Shown here: piece after piece, positions 1 through 8,021 of the stretch
Position numbering within the stretch: position 1 is the stretch's first letter
Layout: each line of letters starts with the position of its first letter
Program-made: the position numbers and the translations under genes
Assembly (NCBI GenBank): GCA_037443425.1
Contig: JBBIOI010000047.1
Span: forward strand, 1-23,854
Direction: 5' to 3'
Length of the DNA stretch: 23,854 bases
DNA from: JBBIOI01 sp037443425
Lineage (GTDB): Bacteria; Desulfobacterota; BSN033; UBA1163
The notes under the pieces: model-generated
Told to the model about the DNA's origin: nothing
Databases searched by the model: none
What the model saw: only the letters and a program-made list of their open reading frames with translations

Positions 1-2
1 GG

Positions 3-1061
3 GATTATATCAACTATGTTAATGAGGTTAAAGGTGGCATTGCCGGCAGAAAGATAGAGCTTGAAATCGTTGACCATGCCTATAAGGTGCCCGAGGGTGT
101 AAAGTTCGTAAAGAAGTTCTGTGAGGAAAAGAAGGACATGATTGCTACATGGGATGCAGGAACCGGGATTCAGGTAAAGCCTATAATTCAGGAGTATAAG
201 ATCCCCACTATCAATTATTCAACCTATCAGGGGATACTAAAACCTCCTATTGATTATATGTATCTTCCATTTGGAAGCTACATTCTGGATTCCTATGCGA
301 TTCTTGAATATATAAAGACGATTCATAAGGGTAAGGAGCCACCAAAGGTCGGGCTTCTCACATATAATAACGTTTATGGAAGATCTATCCATGATCCAAG
401 CAAAGAGTATGCAGCAAAGAATAACATTAATATTGTTGCCATTGAAGAGTTTCCACCTGCAACTGTGGATTTAACGACAGAGATGTTACGTTTGAAAAGT
501 AAAGGTGCAGAGTATGTATTTATGCAGATTTTGCCTGCAGCCGTAATTACAGCGCTTAAGGCAGCAGATAAGATAGGTTATAATGTCCCATTCTTTGGAA
601 CCTGGACTACGACAGATCCTGACTTTTTCAAACTTGGGAAAGGTTTGATTCGTGATCGTTTATTCATGCAATTCTGCGGTGTACTTCCACAGGATAAGAC
701 CCCTGGAATCGAGATACTGAAGAAATTATGGGACAGATATAAAACAGTGGATAAGTTTGAAACTTCTTATTGGGAAGGGGTTGTTGTTGCAATGATCCAG
801 GAAAGGGCAATCCATAGGGCAAGTGGGTTATATGGAAATATCAATTCAATGACAATCAATAAGGCCATGGAGACCTTCAATAATGAAGATTTTGGTGGAT
901 TGGTACCTTACGTGACTTATACAAAGGATAATCATGAAGGTTCTTTTAGAGGTAGAATTGTTCAGATTCATGAGGATGCTACCTACTCTCCAATGACAGA
1001 ATTCTATACCCCAGGAAAGGAGAAGGTAAAGGTTTTGGAAGTTCCAAGGATGTTAAAGTAA
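3..1061 (+). CDS. livJ: Branched-chain amino acid-type ABC transporter substrate-binding protein (5' partial)
   Basis: Periplasmic binding protein of a Liv/HAAT-type ABC transporter (Peripla_BP_6 fold), which would capture the substrate and hand it to the LivHM channel. The reading frame is open from the left edge (first complete codon at position 3, reading DYINYVNEVKGG), so the signal peptide and N-terminus lie outside the window and 352 residues are visible. The internal GTG at 87 is not the real start. Family-like features are the GGIAGRKIELEIVDHAYK segment, the YGRS hinge-type segment after VGLLTYNNV, and a C-terminal lobe ending in EFYTPGKEKVKVLEVPRMLK. It is followed 12 nt later by livG, then livHMF, which supports the assignment. 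The true ligand is unknown. The adjacent CoA ligases suggest an organic or aromatic acid rather than an amino acid, which is inference. Confidence 0.88.
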   Translation, partial: DYINYVNEVKGGIAGRKIELEIVDHAYKVPEGVKFVKKFCEEKKDMIATWDAGTGIQVKPIIQEYKIPTINYSTYQGILKPPIDYMYLPFGSYILDSYAILEYIKTIHKGKEPPKVGLLTYNNVYGRSIHDPSKEYAAKNNINIVAIEEFPPATVDLTTEMLRLKSKGAEYVFMQILPAAVITALKAADKIGYNVPFFGTWTTTDPDFFKLGKGLIRDRLFMQFCGVLPQDKTPGIEILKKLWDRYKTVDKFETSYWEGVVVAMIQERAIHRASGLYGNINSMTINKAMETFNNEDFGGLVPYVTYTKDNHEGSFRGRIVQIHEDATYSPMTEFYTPGKEKVKVLEVPRMLK

Positions 1062-1073
1062 AGGGAGATTTTG

Positions 1074-1901
1074 ATGAAGGCATTTCGTGGAGAACCAAGT
1101 GTATTTTCTCAGGCTCAGCCCGAGGAACGTCGGGCTGAGCTTGAGGTAAAAAAGATAACTTTGAGTTTTGGGGGTGTAATGGCCCTGCATGATGTAGATC
1201 TAACTGTGCATACAGGTGAGCTTATAAGTATTATCGGGCCAAATGGTGCAGGGAAAACGAGTTTACTTAACTGTATCACAGGGTATTATCATCCACAGAA
1301 AGGAAGGATATTTTTTAATGGTGAGGAGATCACAGGGCTTCGCCCCCATGAGATTACAAAGAAAGGAATAGGGAGGACATACCAGAATATAGAGCTATTT
1401 CCTGGAATGACTGTATTGGCCAATATGCTCCTTGCCCGCCATCAATACTGCAATTATGGATTTTGTAGGGCAACAGTCTTTTCAAAATTGGTTCAAAAAG
1501 AGGAGGTTCGTCATCGCAGAATCCTTGAAGAATTGATAGATTTTCTTGAAATGCAATCTATAAGGAAAAAACCAGTCGGGTCGATTCCATATGGATTAAG
1601 AAAGAGGGTTGAATTAGGTCGTGCCCTTGCTTTAGAACCAAAGCTTTTAGTCTTGGATGAACCATTTGCAGGGATGACACTTGAGGAAAAGGAGGATATG
1701 GTTAGGTTCCTTTTAGAATTGAATTCTTCACGGGGACAAACCATTATCCTTGTTGAGCATGATATGTCTGTAGTTATGAGTATATCTCAGAGAATAGTGG
1801 TTTTGAATTTTGGAGAGAAGATTGCAGAAGGGCCTCCTGAGGTTATTCAGAACCACCCTGAGGTTATAAAGGCTTATTTGGGCGATACGGTTAAATTCTA
1901 A
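1074..1901 (+). CDS. livG: Liv-type ABC transporter ATP-binding protein
   Basis: One of two ATPase subunits of the Liv transporter, acting on the cytoplasmic face of LivHM. I choose the ATG at 1074 over the adjacent TTG at 1071, because AAGGGAG lies about 6 nt upstream; this gives 275 aa. Walker A is GPNGAGKT (residues 55-62), the Q-loop region is GIGRTYQNIELFPGMT, and Walker B is LLVLDEPFAGM. The signature is the LivG-style variant YGLRKRVELGRAL instead of LSGGQ. The C-terminus keeps the LivG/LivF extension (GEKIAEGPPEVIQNHPEVIKAYLG). The first ~22 residues (MKAFRGEPSVFSQAQPEERR) precede the point where LivG proteins usually begin (LEVKKITLSFGGV). That extension is encoded by a very strong inverted repeat, annotated separately. 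Confidence 0.93.
   Translation: MKAFRGEPSVFSQAQPEERRAELEVKKITLSFGGVMALHDVDLTVHTGELISIIGPNGAGKTSLLNCITGYYHPQKGRIFFNGEEITGLRPHEITKKGIGRTYQNIELFPGMTVLANMLLARHQYCNYGFCRATVFSKLVQKEEVRHRRILEELIDFLEMQSIRKKPVGSIPYGLRKRVELGRALALEPKLLVLDEPFAGMTLEEKEDMVRFLLELNSSRGQTIILVEHDMSVVMSISQRIVVLNFGEKIAEGPPEVIQNHPEVIKAYLGDTVKF
1108..1145. repeat. Perfect-type inverted repeat (16-bp stem, 6-nt loop) in the 5' end of livG
   Basis: The arms at 1108-1123 and 1130-1145 pair over 16 positions with one G-U. The core is GCTCAGCCCGA / TCGGGCTGAGC and the loop is GGAACG. The element is far more GC-rich than its surroundings and lies 47 nt after the livJ stop. It is wholly inside the unusual N-terminal extension of livG. 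As RNA it would be a very stable hairpin at the livJ-livG junction. Confidence 0.8.
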
Positions 1902-1933
1902 ATATATAAAAAGGATTTAAAAGGGTTTAATAT

Positions 1934-3856
1934 ATGGATGAAAAGATCCTCTCCTCAATGATGGACTATACACTTCCCCAGATCCTGTTTTATCAAGCAA
2001 AGAACTTTGGTTCTAAAAAGGTTGCTATACGTGAAAAGATGTATGGTATCTGGCTCTCATATACATGGGATGATTATATAAAGTATACAAGACATGTGGC
2101 CATGGGACTACTGCATCTTGGTTTAAGAAGAGGAGAAAATATCGGAATCATTACCGACAACCATCCTGAATGGCTATTTACAGAAATGGGGGCCCAGTCT
2201 ATAGGTGCTGTTACGATCAATCTATTCACATCCTCCATAGCAAAGGAGCTCTGTGTCATACTTAACCGTATCCAGGCTGTTTTTGTTGTAGCCCAGGACC
2301 AGGAGCAGGTAGATAAACTTCTCGAGATGAAGGACGATCTTCCCAATATCCGCAAGGTAATATATATCGATCAGACAGGAATGAGAAGATATAAAGAGAA
2401 TCCTTGGTTAATGAGTTTCAAGGAGCTACTTGATATCGGGGCAAGGATTGATCAGGACGAACCCGGGAGATTTGAAGAAGAACTCTGGAAGGGTAAACCT
2501 GATGAAGTTGCACTCATGATTATGACCTCAGGGACAACAGGTATACCGAAACTTGCAATGATCTCTCATAGGAGTTTTACAGAGATTGCAAGAAAATGGA
2601 TTGAGACTGTTCCTATAGGTCCTGATGATAATTGGATCTCTATAACTCCTACAGCATGGATTGTAGATCAAATGTGGGGAATGGGCGTTTCTCCACTTTC
2701 AGGGATGACAATGAATTTCCCAGAGACCTTAGAGACCCAGGCAGAGGATTTTCGAGAGATCGGACCGGCTATTATTATTACATCATCGAGATTCTGGGAA
2801 GAATTGGCTTCTAAGATCAGGGTTAAGATAGCAGATTCAGGATGGGTTAAAAGGAAACTTTTTGAACTTGGAGAAAAGATTGGTGGTGAGGTAGTTGATA
2901 GAGAGTCTAAGAAAGAACCTGTTAGTTTAACCTTAAGGATACTTCGTAAGATATTTTCAAAAATAGTTTATGAGCCCCTTCTTGATCGTGTAGGGTGTTC
3001 GCAGATTAAGGCTGCAATTACAGGAGGGCATCCCATTAGTCCAGATGTTATCAGGTTTTTCAGGGCAAAAGGGCTTAACCTGAAACATGCCTATGGACTT
3101 ACAGAAGGGGGAGGAGTGTTTCAGGTTCAACCAGATAATGAGGTAAAACCTGAAACTGTTGGAAAACCCTTGCCACGAACAGAGATAAGGATTTCTGAGG
3201 ATCAGGAAGTATTGGTAAAGACACCATCCTGTTTCTTAGGTTACTATCAAGATCCTGAAGCCACACAAAAGGCATTAAGAGATGGATGGCTACATACTGG
3301 CGATGCAGGCTATATTGATAATGATGGGCATCTGCTCATTATTGGTCGAAAAGAAGAGATTATGAGAACAAAGGCAGGAGAGGCGATTTCTGCAGACTTT
3401 ATCGAAACAAGATTGAAATTCAGTCCTTATATTAAAGAGGCAGTTGTCTGGGGAGAGGGTAGAGATTATATCACAGGGTTTATCAATATAGATTTTGGAA
3501 ATGTAGGAAGCTGGGCAGAGGATAGAATGATTCCTTATACAACTTATACAGATCTTTCACAAAGACCAGAGGTTGAAGATCTGATCCTTAATGAAGTCCG
3601 TAAGGTTAATACCCAACTTCCGAAGCCGATGAGATTAAAGAAGATAATCCTCCTATATAAACTTCTCGATGCAGATGATGAAGAGCTTACAAGAACAGGG
3701 AAGGTTCGAAGAAAATTTGTATATGAGCAGTATATTGATTTGATTGAAGCAATGTATAGTGACAGAAAAGAGATAGAGGTTACTGGAAAAGTCCGCTATC
3801 GAGACGGGCATGTAGGAATGATAAAAACAAAAGTAAGGATATTAACAGTGGAGTGA
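1934..3856 (+). CDS. AMP-forming long-chain-type acyl-CoA synthetase
   Basis: A 640-aa member of the ANL superfamily that would activate a carboxylic acid with ATP and CoA to an acyl-CoA. Visible motifs are the P-loop IMTSGTTGIPKLAMISH (about residues 196-212), AYGLTEGGG (A5), the hinge region GWLHTGDAGYIDNDGHLLIIGRKEE (A7/A8), and a C-terminal LTRTGKVRRKF carrying the catalytic-lysine-type segment. Length and architecture match the FadD15/AMP-binding long-chain acyl-CoA synthetases. The ATG at 1934 is preceded by an A/G-rich stretch (AAAAGGG), a moderate ribosome site. It sits between livG and livH, so uptake and activation look co-expressed. Substrate chain length or aromaticity cannot be read from the sequence. 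Confidence 0.92.
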   Translation: MDEKILSSMMDYTLPQILFYQAKNFGSKKVAIREKMYGIWLSYTWDDYIKYTRHVAMGLLHLGLRRGENIGIITDNHPEWLFTEMGAQSIGAVTINLFTSSIAKELCVILNRIQAVFVVAQDQEQVDKLLEMKDDLPNIRKVIYIDQTGMRRYKENPWLMSFKELLDIGARIDQDEPGRFEEELWKGKPDEVALMIMTSGTTGIPKLAMISHRSFTEIARKWIETVPIGPDDNWISITPTAWIVDQMWGMGVSPLSGMTMNFPETLETQAEDFREIGPAIIITSSRFWEELASKIRVKIADSGWVKRKLFELGEKIGGEVVDRESKKEPVSLTLRILRKIFSKIVYEPLLDRVGCSQIKAAITGGHPISPDVIRFFRAKGLNLKHAYGLTEGGGVFQVQPDNEVKPETVGKPLPRTEIRISEDQEVLVKTPSCFLGYYQDPEATQKALRDGWLHTGDAGYIDNDGHLLIIGRKEEIMRTKAGEAISADFIETRLKFSPYIKEAVVWGEGRDYITGFINIDFGNVGSWAEDRMIPYTTYTDLSQRPEVEDLILNEVRKVNTQLPKPMRLKKIILLYKLLDADDEELTRTGKVRRKFVYEQYIDLIEAMYSDRKEIEVTGKVRYRDGHVGMIKTKVRILTVE

Positions 3857-3870
3857 GGAGGTCTTTATAT

Positions 3871-4749
3871 ATGGAATTTTTTCTTCAACTTACGATACAG
3901 GGACTATCAGTGGGGTTTCTTTATGCCCTTGCTGCACTTGGTTTTGTAATGATTTTTAAGTCATCAAGTGTTTTAAACTTTGCCCACGGAGAGTTATTAT
4001 CAATAGGTGCTTTTATCTTCCTTCTATTTTCAGTAAAGTTTAATCTACCCATCCCAATAGCGTTTTTATTGACACTGGCAGGAAGTTTTTCGCTGGGTTT
4101 TGTTATTGAGCGTTTTTTCCTCCGTCCCCTTATTGGAGAGGCTTTAATAGAAGTTATCATGTTAACTGTGGGGCTTGCAGCAATGTTTAAAGGATTACTC
4201 CTTGTAATATTTGGAGGCAATCTCTTTAACTACCCTGACTTTCTTCCAAATGGTCTCACCATTCAATGGGGAGCAGTAAGTATTCAACCCGTATATGTAG
4301 CCTCATTTATAATAGGAATAATCTTTTTATCGATCTTTGGATTCTTTTTTAAATATTCATCTCAAGGTATATATATGAGGTCTGTTGCAGATAATCAGAC
4401 CGCTGCCTTATCACTAGGGGTACATGTAAGGAGGGTATTTGCCCTTTCTTGGGCAATCGCTTCACTGGTCTGTGCCCTAAGCGGGATTATTCTTGGTATC
4501 ATGAATGGTATCAATGTCCATGATATAAGCATAATGGGATTAAAGGTCTTTCCTGTTGTTATCCTTGGTGGACTTGAAAGTATTGGAGGGGCAATAATCG
4601 GAGGACTTATCATTGGATTACTCGAAACTTTTACTGGAGGTTATATCTCTACTTCTCTTAAAGAAGTGATTCCCTTCATTATCCTTGTACTTATTTTATT
4701 GGTCAAACCTTATGGACTCTTTGGTCTTGTAGAGATTGAAAGGGTTTAA
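3871..4749 (+). CDS. livH: Liv-type ABC transporter permease
   Basis: Integral membrane permease that forms the translocation channel with LivM. The protein (292 aa from this start) is a chain of hydrophobic segments. It has the LivH hallmarks GFLYALAALGFVMIFKSSSVLNFAHGE at the N-terminus and the ATPase-docking region YIRS-type YMRSVADNQTAALSLGV, followed by VFPVVILGGLESIGGAIIGG. An upstream in-frame GTG at 3853 overlaps the previous stop. I prefer ATG 3871 because AGGAGG at about 3857-3862 is correctly spaced from it and LivH proteins usually begin close to this residue. Confidence 0.92.
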   Translation: MEFFLQLTIQGLSVGFLYALAALGFVMIFKSSSVLNFAHGELLSIGAFIFLLFSVKFNLPIPIAFLLTLAGSFSLGFVIERFFLRPLIGEALIEVIMLTVGLAAMFKGLLLVIFGGNLFNYPDFLPNGLTIQWGAVSIQPVYVASFIIGIIFLSIFGFFFKYSSQGIYMRSVADNQTAALSLGVHVRRVFALSWAIASLVCALSGIILGIMNGINVHDISIMGLKVFPVVILGGLESIGGAIIGGLIIGLLETFTGGYISTSLKEVIPFIILVLILLVKPYGLFGLVEIERV

Positions 4750-4771
4750 TAATTATTAATAGGGAGATAAG

Positions 4772-5842
4772 ATGAGGAAGCTGAGATTTCATCCATGTGG
4801 TAATTTTAAAGAGAGATATGAAGAGGAGCTTGCCATATTTTCAACAGATTTTGGTAGGTTCTGGTTAATCGTGGGGTTGATTATTTTATTCGGTGTGATA
4901 CCATTTATCTGTAGCCCATATCTCTTATATATCATTAATCACGTTGGAATAGCAGCAATAGCTGCCATTGGCCTTAACATTCTTATAGGATATACGGGTC
5001 AGATCTCACTCGGTCACGGTGCATTCTTCGGTGTTGGAGCATATGGAGCAGCCATACTTTCAACAGCACTCCGATTTCCTTTCTGGCTTTCCTTGATAGG
5101 AGGGGGGATAATAACATCCCTTGTAGGTTTGATCTTTGGTATTCCATCTGCAAGGCTTAAACATCTTTACCTTACAATTGCAACCCTTGCAGGCCAATTC
5201 ATTTTACAGTATCTTTTTGTTTCTTGGGAGAGCTTAACTAAAGGACCAATGGGGATCATGCTTCCAAAGGCGACTCTATTTGGAATCGATGTCAAGGGAG
5301 ATCGTTACTTTTTCTTTGTAATTTTTGTTTGTTTTGTCGTAATGACATGGTTTGCAGTAAATCTCATGCGAACCCGCTATGGTCGAGCATTTATTGCCAT
5401 AAGGGATAACGATAGGGCTGCTGAAGGCATGGGTATTCCACTTTTTCGTTATAAACTTCTTTCATTTGCTATAAGCTCTTTTTATGCAGGATTTGCAGGA
5501 GGCCTCGCAGCCTTTTATATCGGAAGTATAACTCCCGAGCCTTATACATTAATGCTATCAATCGAATTCATAGCTATGATCATTATTGGGGGGTTAGGGA
5601 GTATACCGGGTTCAGTATTTGGTGCGATTTTTATTACAGGGCTTAATGAGATACTTAGTCACTCAACAGAGTTTTTTATGAATATAGGTGCATTATCAAA
5701 GGTTGCCTTAACCATTGCCCCTCTTAGGGAGTTTATATTCGGTCTGGCTATCATAATATTTATAATTTTTGAGCCAAAAGGATTAGCAGAGATATGGCGA
5801 ATAGTGAAATCAAGCTTTAAACTCTGGCCATTTTCATACTGA
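4772..5842 (+). CDS. livM: Liv-type ABC transporter permease
   Basis: Second channel subunit, 356 aa. A short cytoplasmic N-terminal tail (RKLRFHPCGNFKERYEEEL) is followed by multiple membrane segments. Family signatures are GLNILIGYTGQISLGHGAFFGVGAY (about residues 66-91), the loop MRTRYGRAFIAIRDNDRAAEGMGI that contacts the ATPases, and IIIGGLGSIPGSVFGA near the C-terminus. Start ATG 4772 has AGGGAGAT just upstream. The gap to livH is 22 nt and to livF 38 nt. Confidence 0.92.
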   Translation: MRKLRFHPCGNFKERYEEELAIFSTDFGRFWLIVGLIILFGVIPFICSPYLLYIINHVGIAAIAAIGLNILIGYTGQISLGHGAFFGVGAYGAAILSTALRFPFWLSLIGGGIITSLVGLIFGIPSARLKHLYLTIATLAGQFILQYLFVSWESLTKGPMGIMLPKATLFGIDVKGDRYFFFVIFVCFVVMTWFAVNLMRTRYGRAFIAIRDNDRAAEGMGIPLFRYKLLSFAISSFYAGFAGGLAAFYIGSITPEPYTLMLSIEFIAMIIIGGLGSIPGSVFGAIFITGLNEILSHSTEFFMNIGALSKVALTIAPLREFIFGLAIIIFIIFEPKGLAEIWRIVKSSFKLWPFSY

Positions 5843-5879
5843 TTCCCCGGGTTTTAAAATAAAGGGGAGGTTTTAAAAT
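5843..5879 (+). promoter_or_regulatory. livM-livF spacer with 11-bp direct repeat and possible SD-masking stem
   Basis: GGTTTTAAAAT occurs twice, at 5850-5860 and 5869-5879. TTCCCC (5843-5848) can pair with GGGGAG (5864-5869), which is the core of the livF Shine-Dalgarno sequence AAAGGGGAGG. A translational role is possible but the stem is only 5-6 bp. Confidence 0.3.
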
Positions 5880-5880
5880 C

Positions 5881-6684
5881 ATGGAAGATAATATTCTTCT
5901 TCAAATCAATAACATTAGTGTTGTCTATCAAGATGTAATACAGGTATTAAAAGGTGTCTCTCTAACTATAAAAAAGGGTCAGATTGTATCACTCTTAGGG
6001 AGCAATGGTGCAGGGAAGACAACTACACTGAAGGCCATATCAGGCTTACTTAAACCTGAAAATGGTAAGGTAACCGAGGGAAGCATCATTTATGAAGGCC
6101 GTGAGATTCAGAATTCTGCGCCTGAAGAGATTACTCGATTAGGTATCATTCAAGTTCTCGAAGGTCGTCAACCCTTTAAATATCTCACAGTAGAAGAGAA
6201 CCTCAGGGTCGGAACAGCTACACGTTGGGGCAAGCCTTATAAAAAAGACCTTGAATTGGTATATCATTATTTTAAGCCACTTGTTTCGCGAAAAAATCAA
6301 ATGGCAGGTTATTGCAGTGGTGGAGAGCTACAGATGCTTGTTATGGGTCGTGCCCTGATGGCTCAACCAAAGCTTCTGTTGCTTGATGAGCCATCTCTTG
6401 GGCTTGCCCCATTTTTGGTAAGAGAGATCTTTGAGATCGTAAAAAAGATCAATGAAGAGCAAGGAACAACTATAATGCTCGTAGAGCAGAATGCAAATAT
6501 GGCCCTTCAGATTGCCAATTATGGATATGTGATGGAGAATGGAAAGATAGTTATGGAGGATGAGGCATCAAGATTGAGAGAGAATCCTGACGTTAAAGAA
6601 TTCTACTTAGGAACAGCATCTTCAGGAACGCTTAAATCTTATAAAGAAGTAAAGGCATACAAACGCCGTAAACGCTGGCTGTAA
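5881..6684 (+). CDS. livF: Liv-type ABC transporter ATP-binding protein
   Basis: Second ATPase of the transporter, 267 aa. Walker A is GSNGAGKTT, the signature is CSGGELQMLVMGRAL (close to canonical LSGGQ), and Walker B is LLLLDEPSLGLAP. The LivF-specific stretch EGRQPFKYLTVEENLRVGT is present. The C-terminus carries a basic tail (KAYKRRKRWL) that extends somewhat past the usual LivF end. Start ATG 5881 follows AAAGGGGAGG. It completes the livJGHMF set and is followed 32 nt later by a CoA ligase. Confidence 0.93.
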   Translation: MEDNILLQINNISVVYQDVIQVLKGVSLTIKKGQIVSLLGSNGAGKTTTLKAISGLLKPENGKVTEGSIIYEGREIQNSAPEEITRLGIIQVLEGRQPFKYLTVEENLRVGTATRWGKPYKKDLELVYHYFKPLVSRKNQMAGYCSGGELQMLVMGRALMAQPKLLLLDEPSLGLAPFLVREIFEIVKKINEEQGTTIMLVEQNANMALQIANYGYVMENGKIVMEDEASRLRENPDVKEFYLGTASSGTLKSYKEVKAYKRRKRWL

Positions 6685-6716
6685 CTATAAAATCTTATTT
6701 TTATGGAGGAAAAGAT

Positions 6717-7991
6717 ATGGCAATAAAGGCAAAGGAGCCACGTTTTTTTGATCCAAAAGAAGGGATGTCGCAAACAAAAAGACAGGCCTATTATAATCAA
6801 GGTCTTTCTAAGATGGTGAGACTTGCCTACAAAAAGTCATCAAGGGTAAGAAAGATATTTGATGAAAGGGGGATTCGGCCCTCAGAGATAAAAACAACCA
6901 AAGACTTGGAAAAACTTCCTGTAATTTCAAGAGAAGAGATTGTGAAACTCGAAATGGAAGAACCTCCATTTGGGGGGTTAGAGAATAAAGACATCTATAT
7001 TGACAGGATTTTTACCTCGCCAGGTCCTGTCTATGAACCTCATCTTTCAGACAGGGATCCAATCTGGGCGAAAGGGTATTATGCAGCAGGATTCAGAAAG
7101 GGAGATATTGTTCTAAATACATTCTCTTATCATATGGTAGCAGCAGGCTTAACATTTCATAGTGGTCTAAGAAGAATCGGTGTGACAGTTGTCCCTTCTG
7201 GAACTTCAAGCACAGAGAACCAGGTACAGCTTATTCGTGATCTTGGTATAACAGGATATACGGGGACTCCAAGTTTTTTAATGGCTATTATAAAGAAGGC
7301 TGAAGAGATGGGTTATGATTTTAAAAACAGTTTTAAGATTAGAAGGGCAAGTTTTGTAGCCGAGCCTCTTCAACCTTCTTTAAGAGAGAGATTTGAAAAT
7401 GAATATGGGATAGATACATATCAGATGTATGGTGCAACAGAGGTTGGGGATATTGCATATGAATGTAAAGAAAAGAATGGATGGCATATTTGTGAAGAAG
7501 TGATTGTGGAGATAGTTGATCCTTCTACAGGGAAACAACTCGGACCCGGAGAGTTAGGAGAAGTAGTGGTTACAAGGCTTAACAATATATTCTTTCTTTT
7601 CCGTTTTGGAACAGGAGACCTATCATATTTTGTTAAAGATCGATGTCCATGTGGAAGGACATCGTATCGGCTAATGGGTATAAGTGGTAGAGTGGGTGAG
7701 GCAGTAAAGGTTAGGGGAATGTTTATTGCTCCAAGTCAGTTAAGAAAGGTTTCATCAAGATTCTCTGACATTAAACTTCAGGCCATTGTTGATAGAATTG
7801 AATTTAAGGACTTTTTAACCATTAGGATTGAAGCACCTGAAGAAGGAGAGCTAAGGCAGAGGATCGAACGCGAGTTTGAAGATGTATTTAAAGAGATATG
7901 TACAGTTAGGGTAGATAAGGTTGAATTTATAAAAGAGGGTACACTCACTGAGAAAGATAGCCTAATTATAGATCGCAGGACATGGAAGTAA
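6717..7991 (+). CDS. PaaK-like phenylacetate-CoA ligase family protein
   Basis: A 424-aa ANL-superfamily enzyme related to phenylacetate-CoA ligase. PaaK-type features are IRPSEIKTTKDLEKLPVISREE near residues 53-74, the A5-like YGATEVGDIAYEC, GPGELGEVVVT, FRFGTGDLSYF and a CPCGRT segment followed by RLMGISGRVGEAVKVRGMFI. The position of the usual Ser/Thr/Gly-rich P-loop reads IFTSPGPVYEP (about 98-108) rather than TSGTTGxP, so ATP binding may differ. The start ATG 6717 has GGAGGAAAAG upstream. It lies between livF and a second acyl-CoA ligase, pointing to activation of an imported aromatic or other organic acid. The exact substrate is unknown. Confidence 0.85.
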   Translation: MAIKAKEPRFFDPKEGMSQTKRQAYYNQGLSKMVRLAYKKSSRVRKIFDERGIRPSEIKTTKDLEKLPVISREEIVKLEMEEPPFGGLENKDIYIDRIFTSPGPVYEPHLSDRDPIWAKGYYAAGFRKGDIVLNTFSYHMVAAGLTFHSGLRRIGVTVVPSGTSSTENQVQLIRDLGITGYTGTPSFLMAIIKKAEEMGYDFKNSFKIRRASFVAEPLQPSLRERFENEYGIDTYQMYGATEVGDIAYECKEKNGWHICEEVIVEIVDPSTGKQLGPGELGEVVVTRLNNIFFLFRFGTGDLSYFVKDRCPCGRTSYRLMGISGRVGEAVKVRGMFIAPSQLRKVSSRFSDIKLQAIVDRIEFKDFLTIRIEAPEEGELRQRIEREFEDVFKEICTVRVDKVEFIKEGTLTEKDSLIIDRRTWK

Positions 7992-8021
7992 ATATAATAG
8001 GAGGATATTTGGAGGGGCCTT

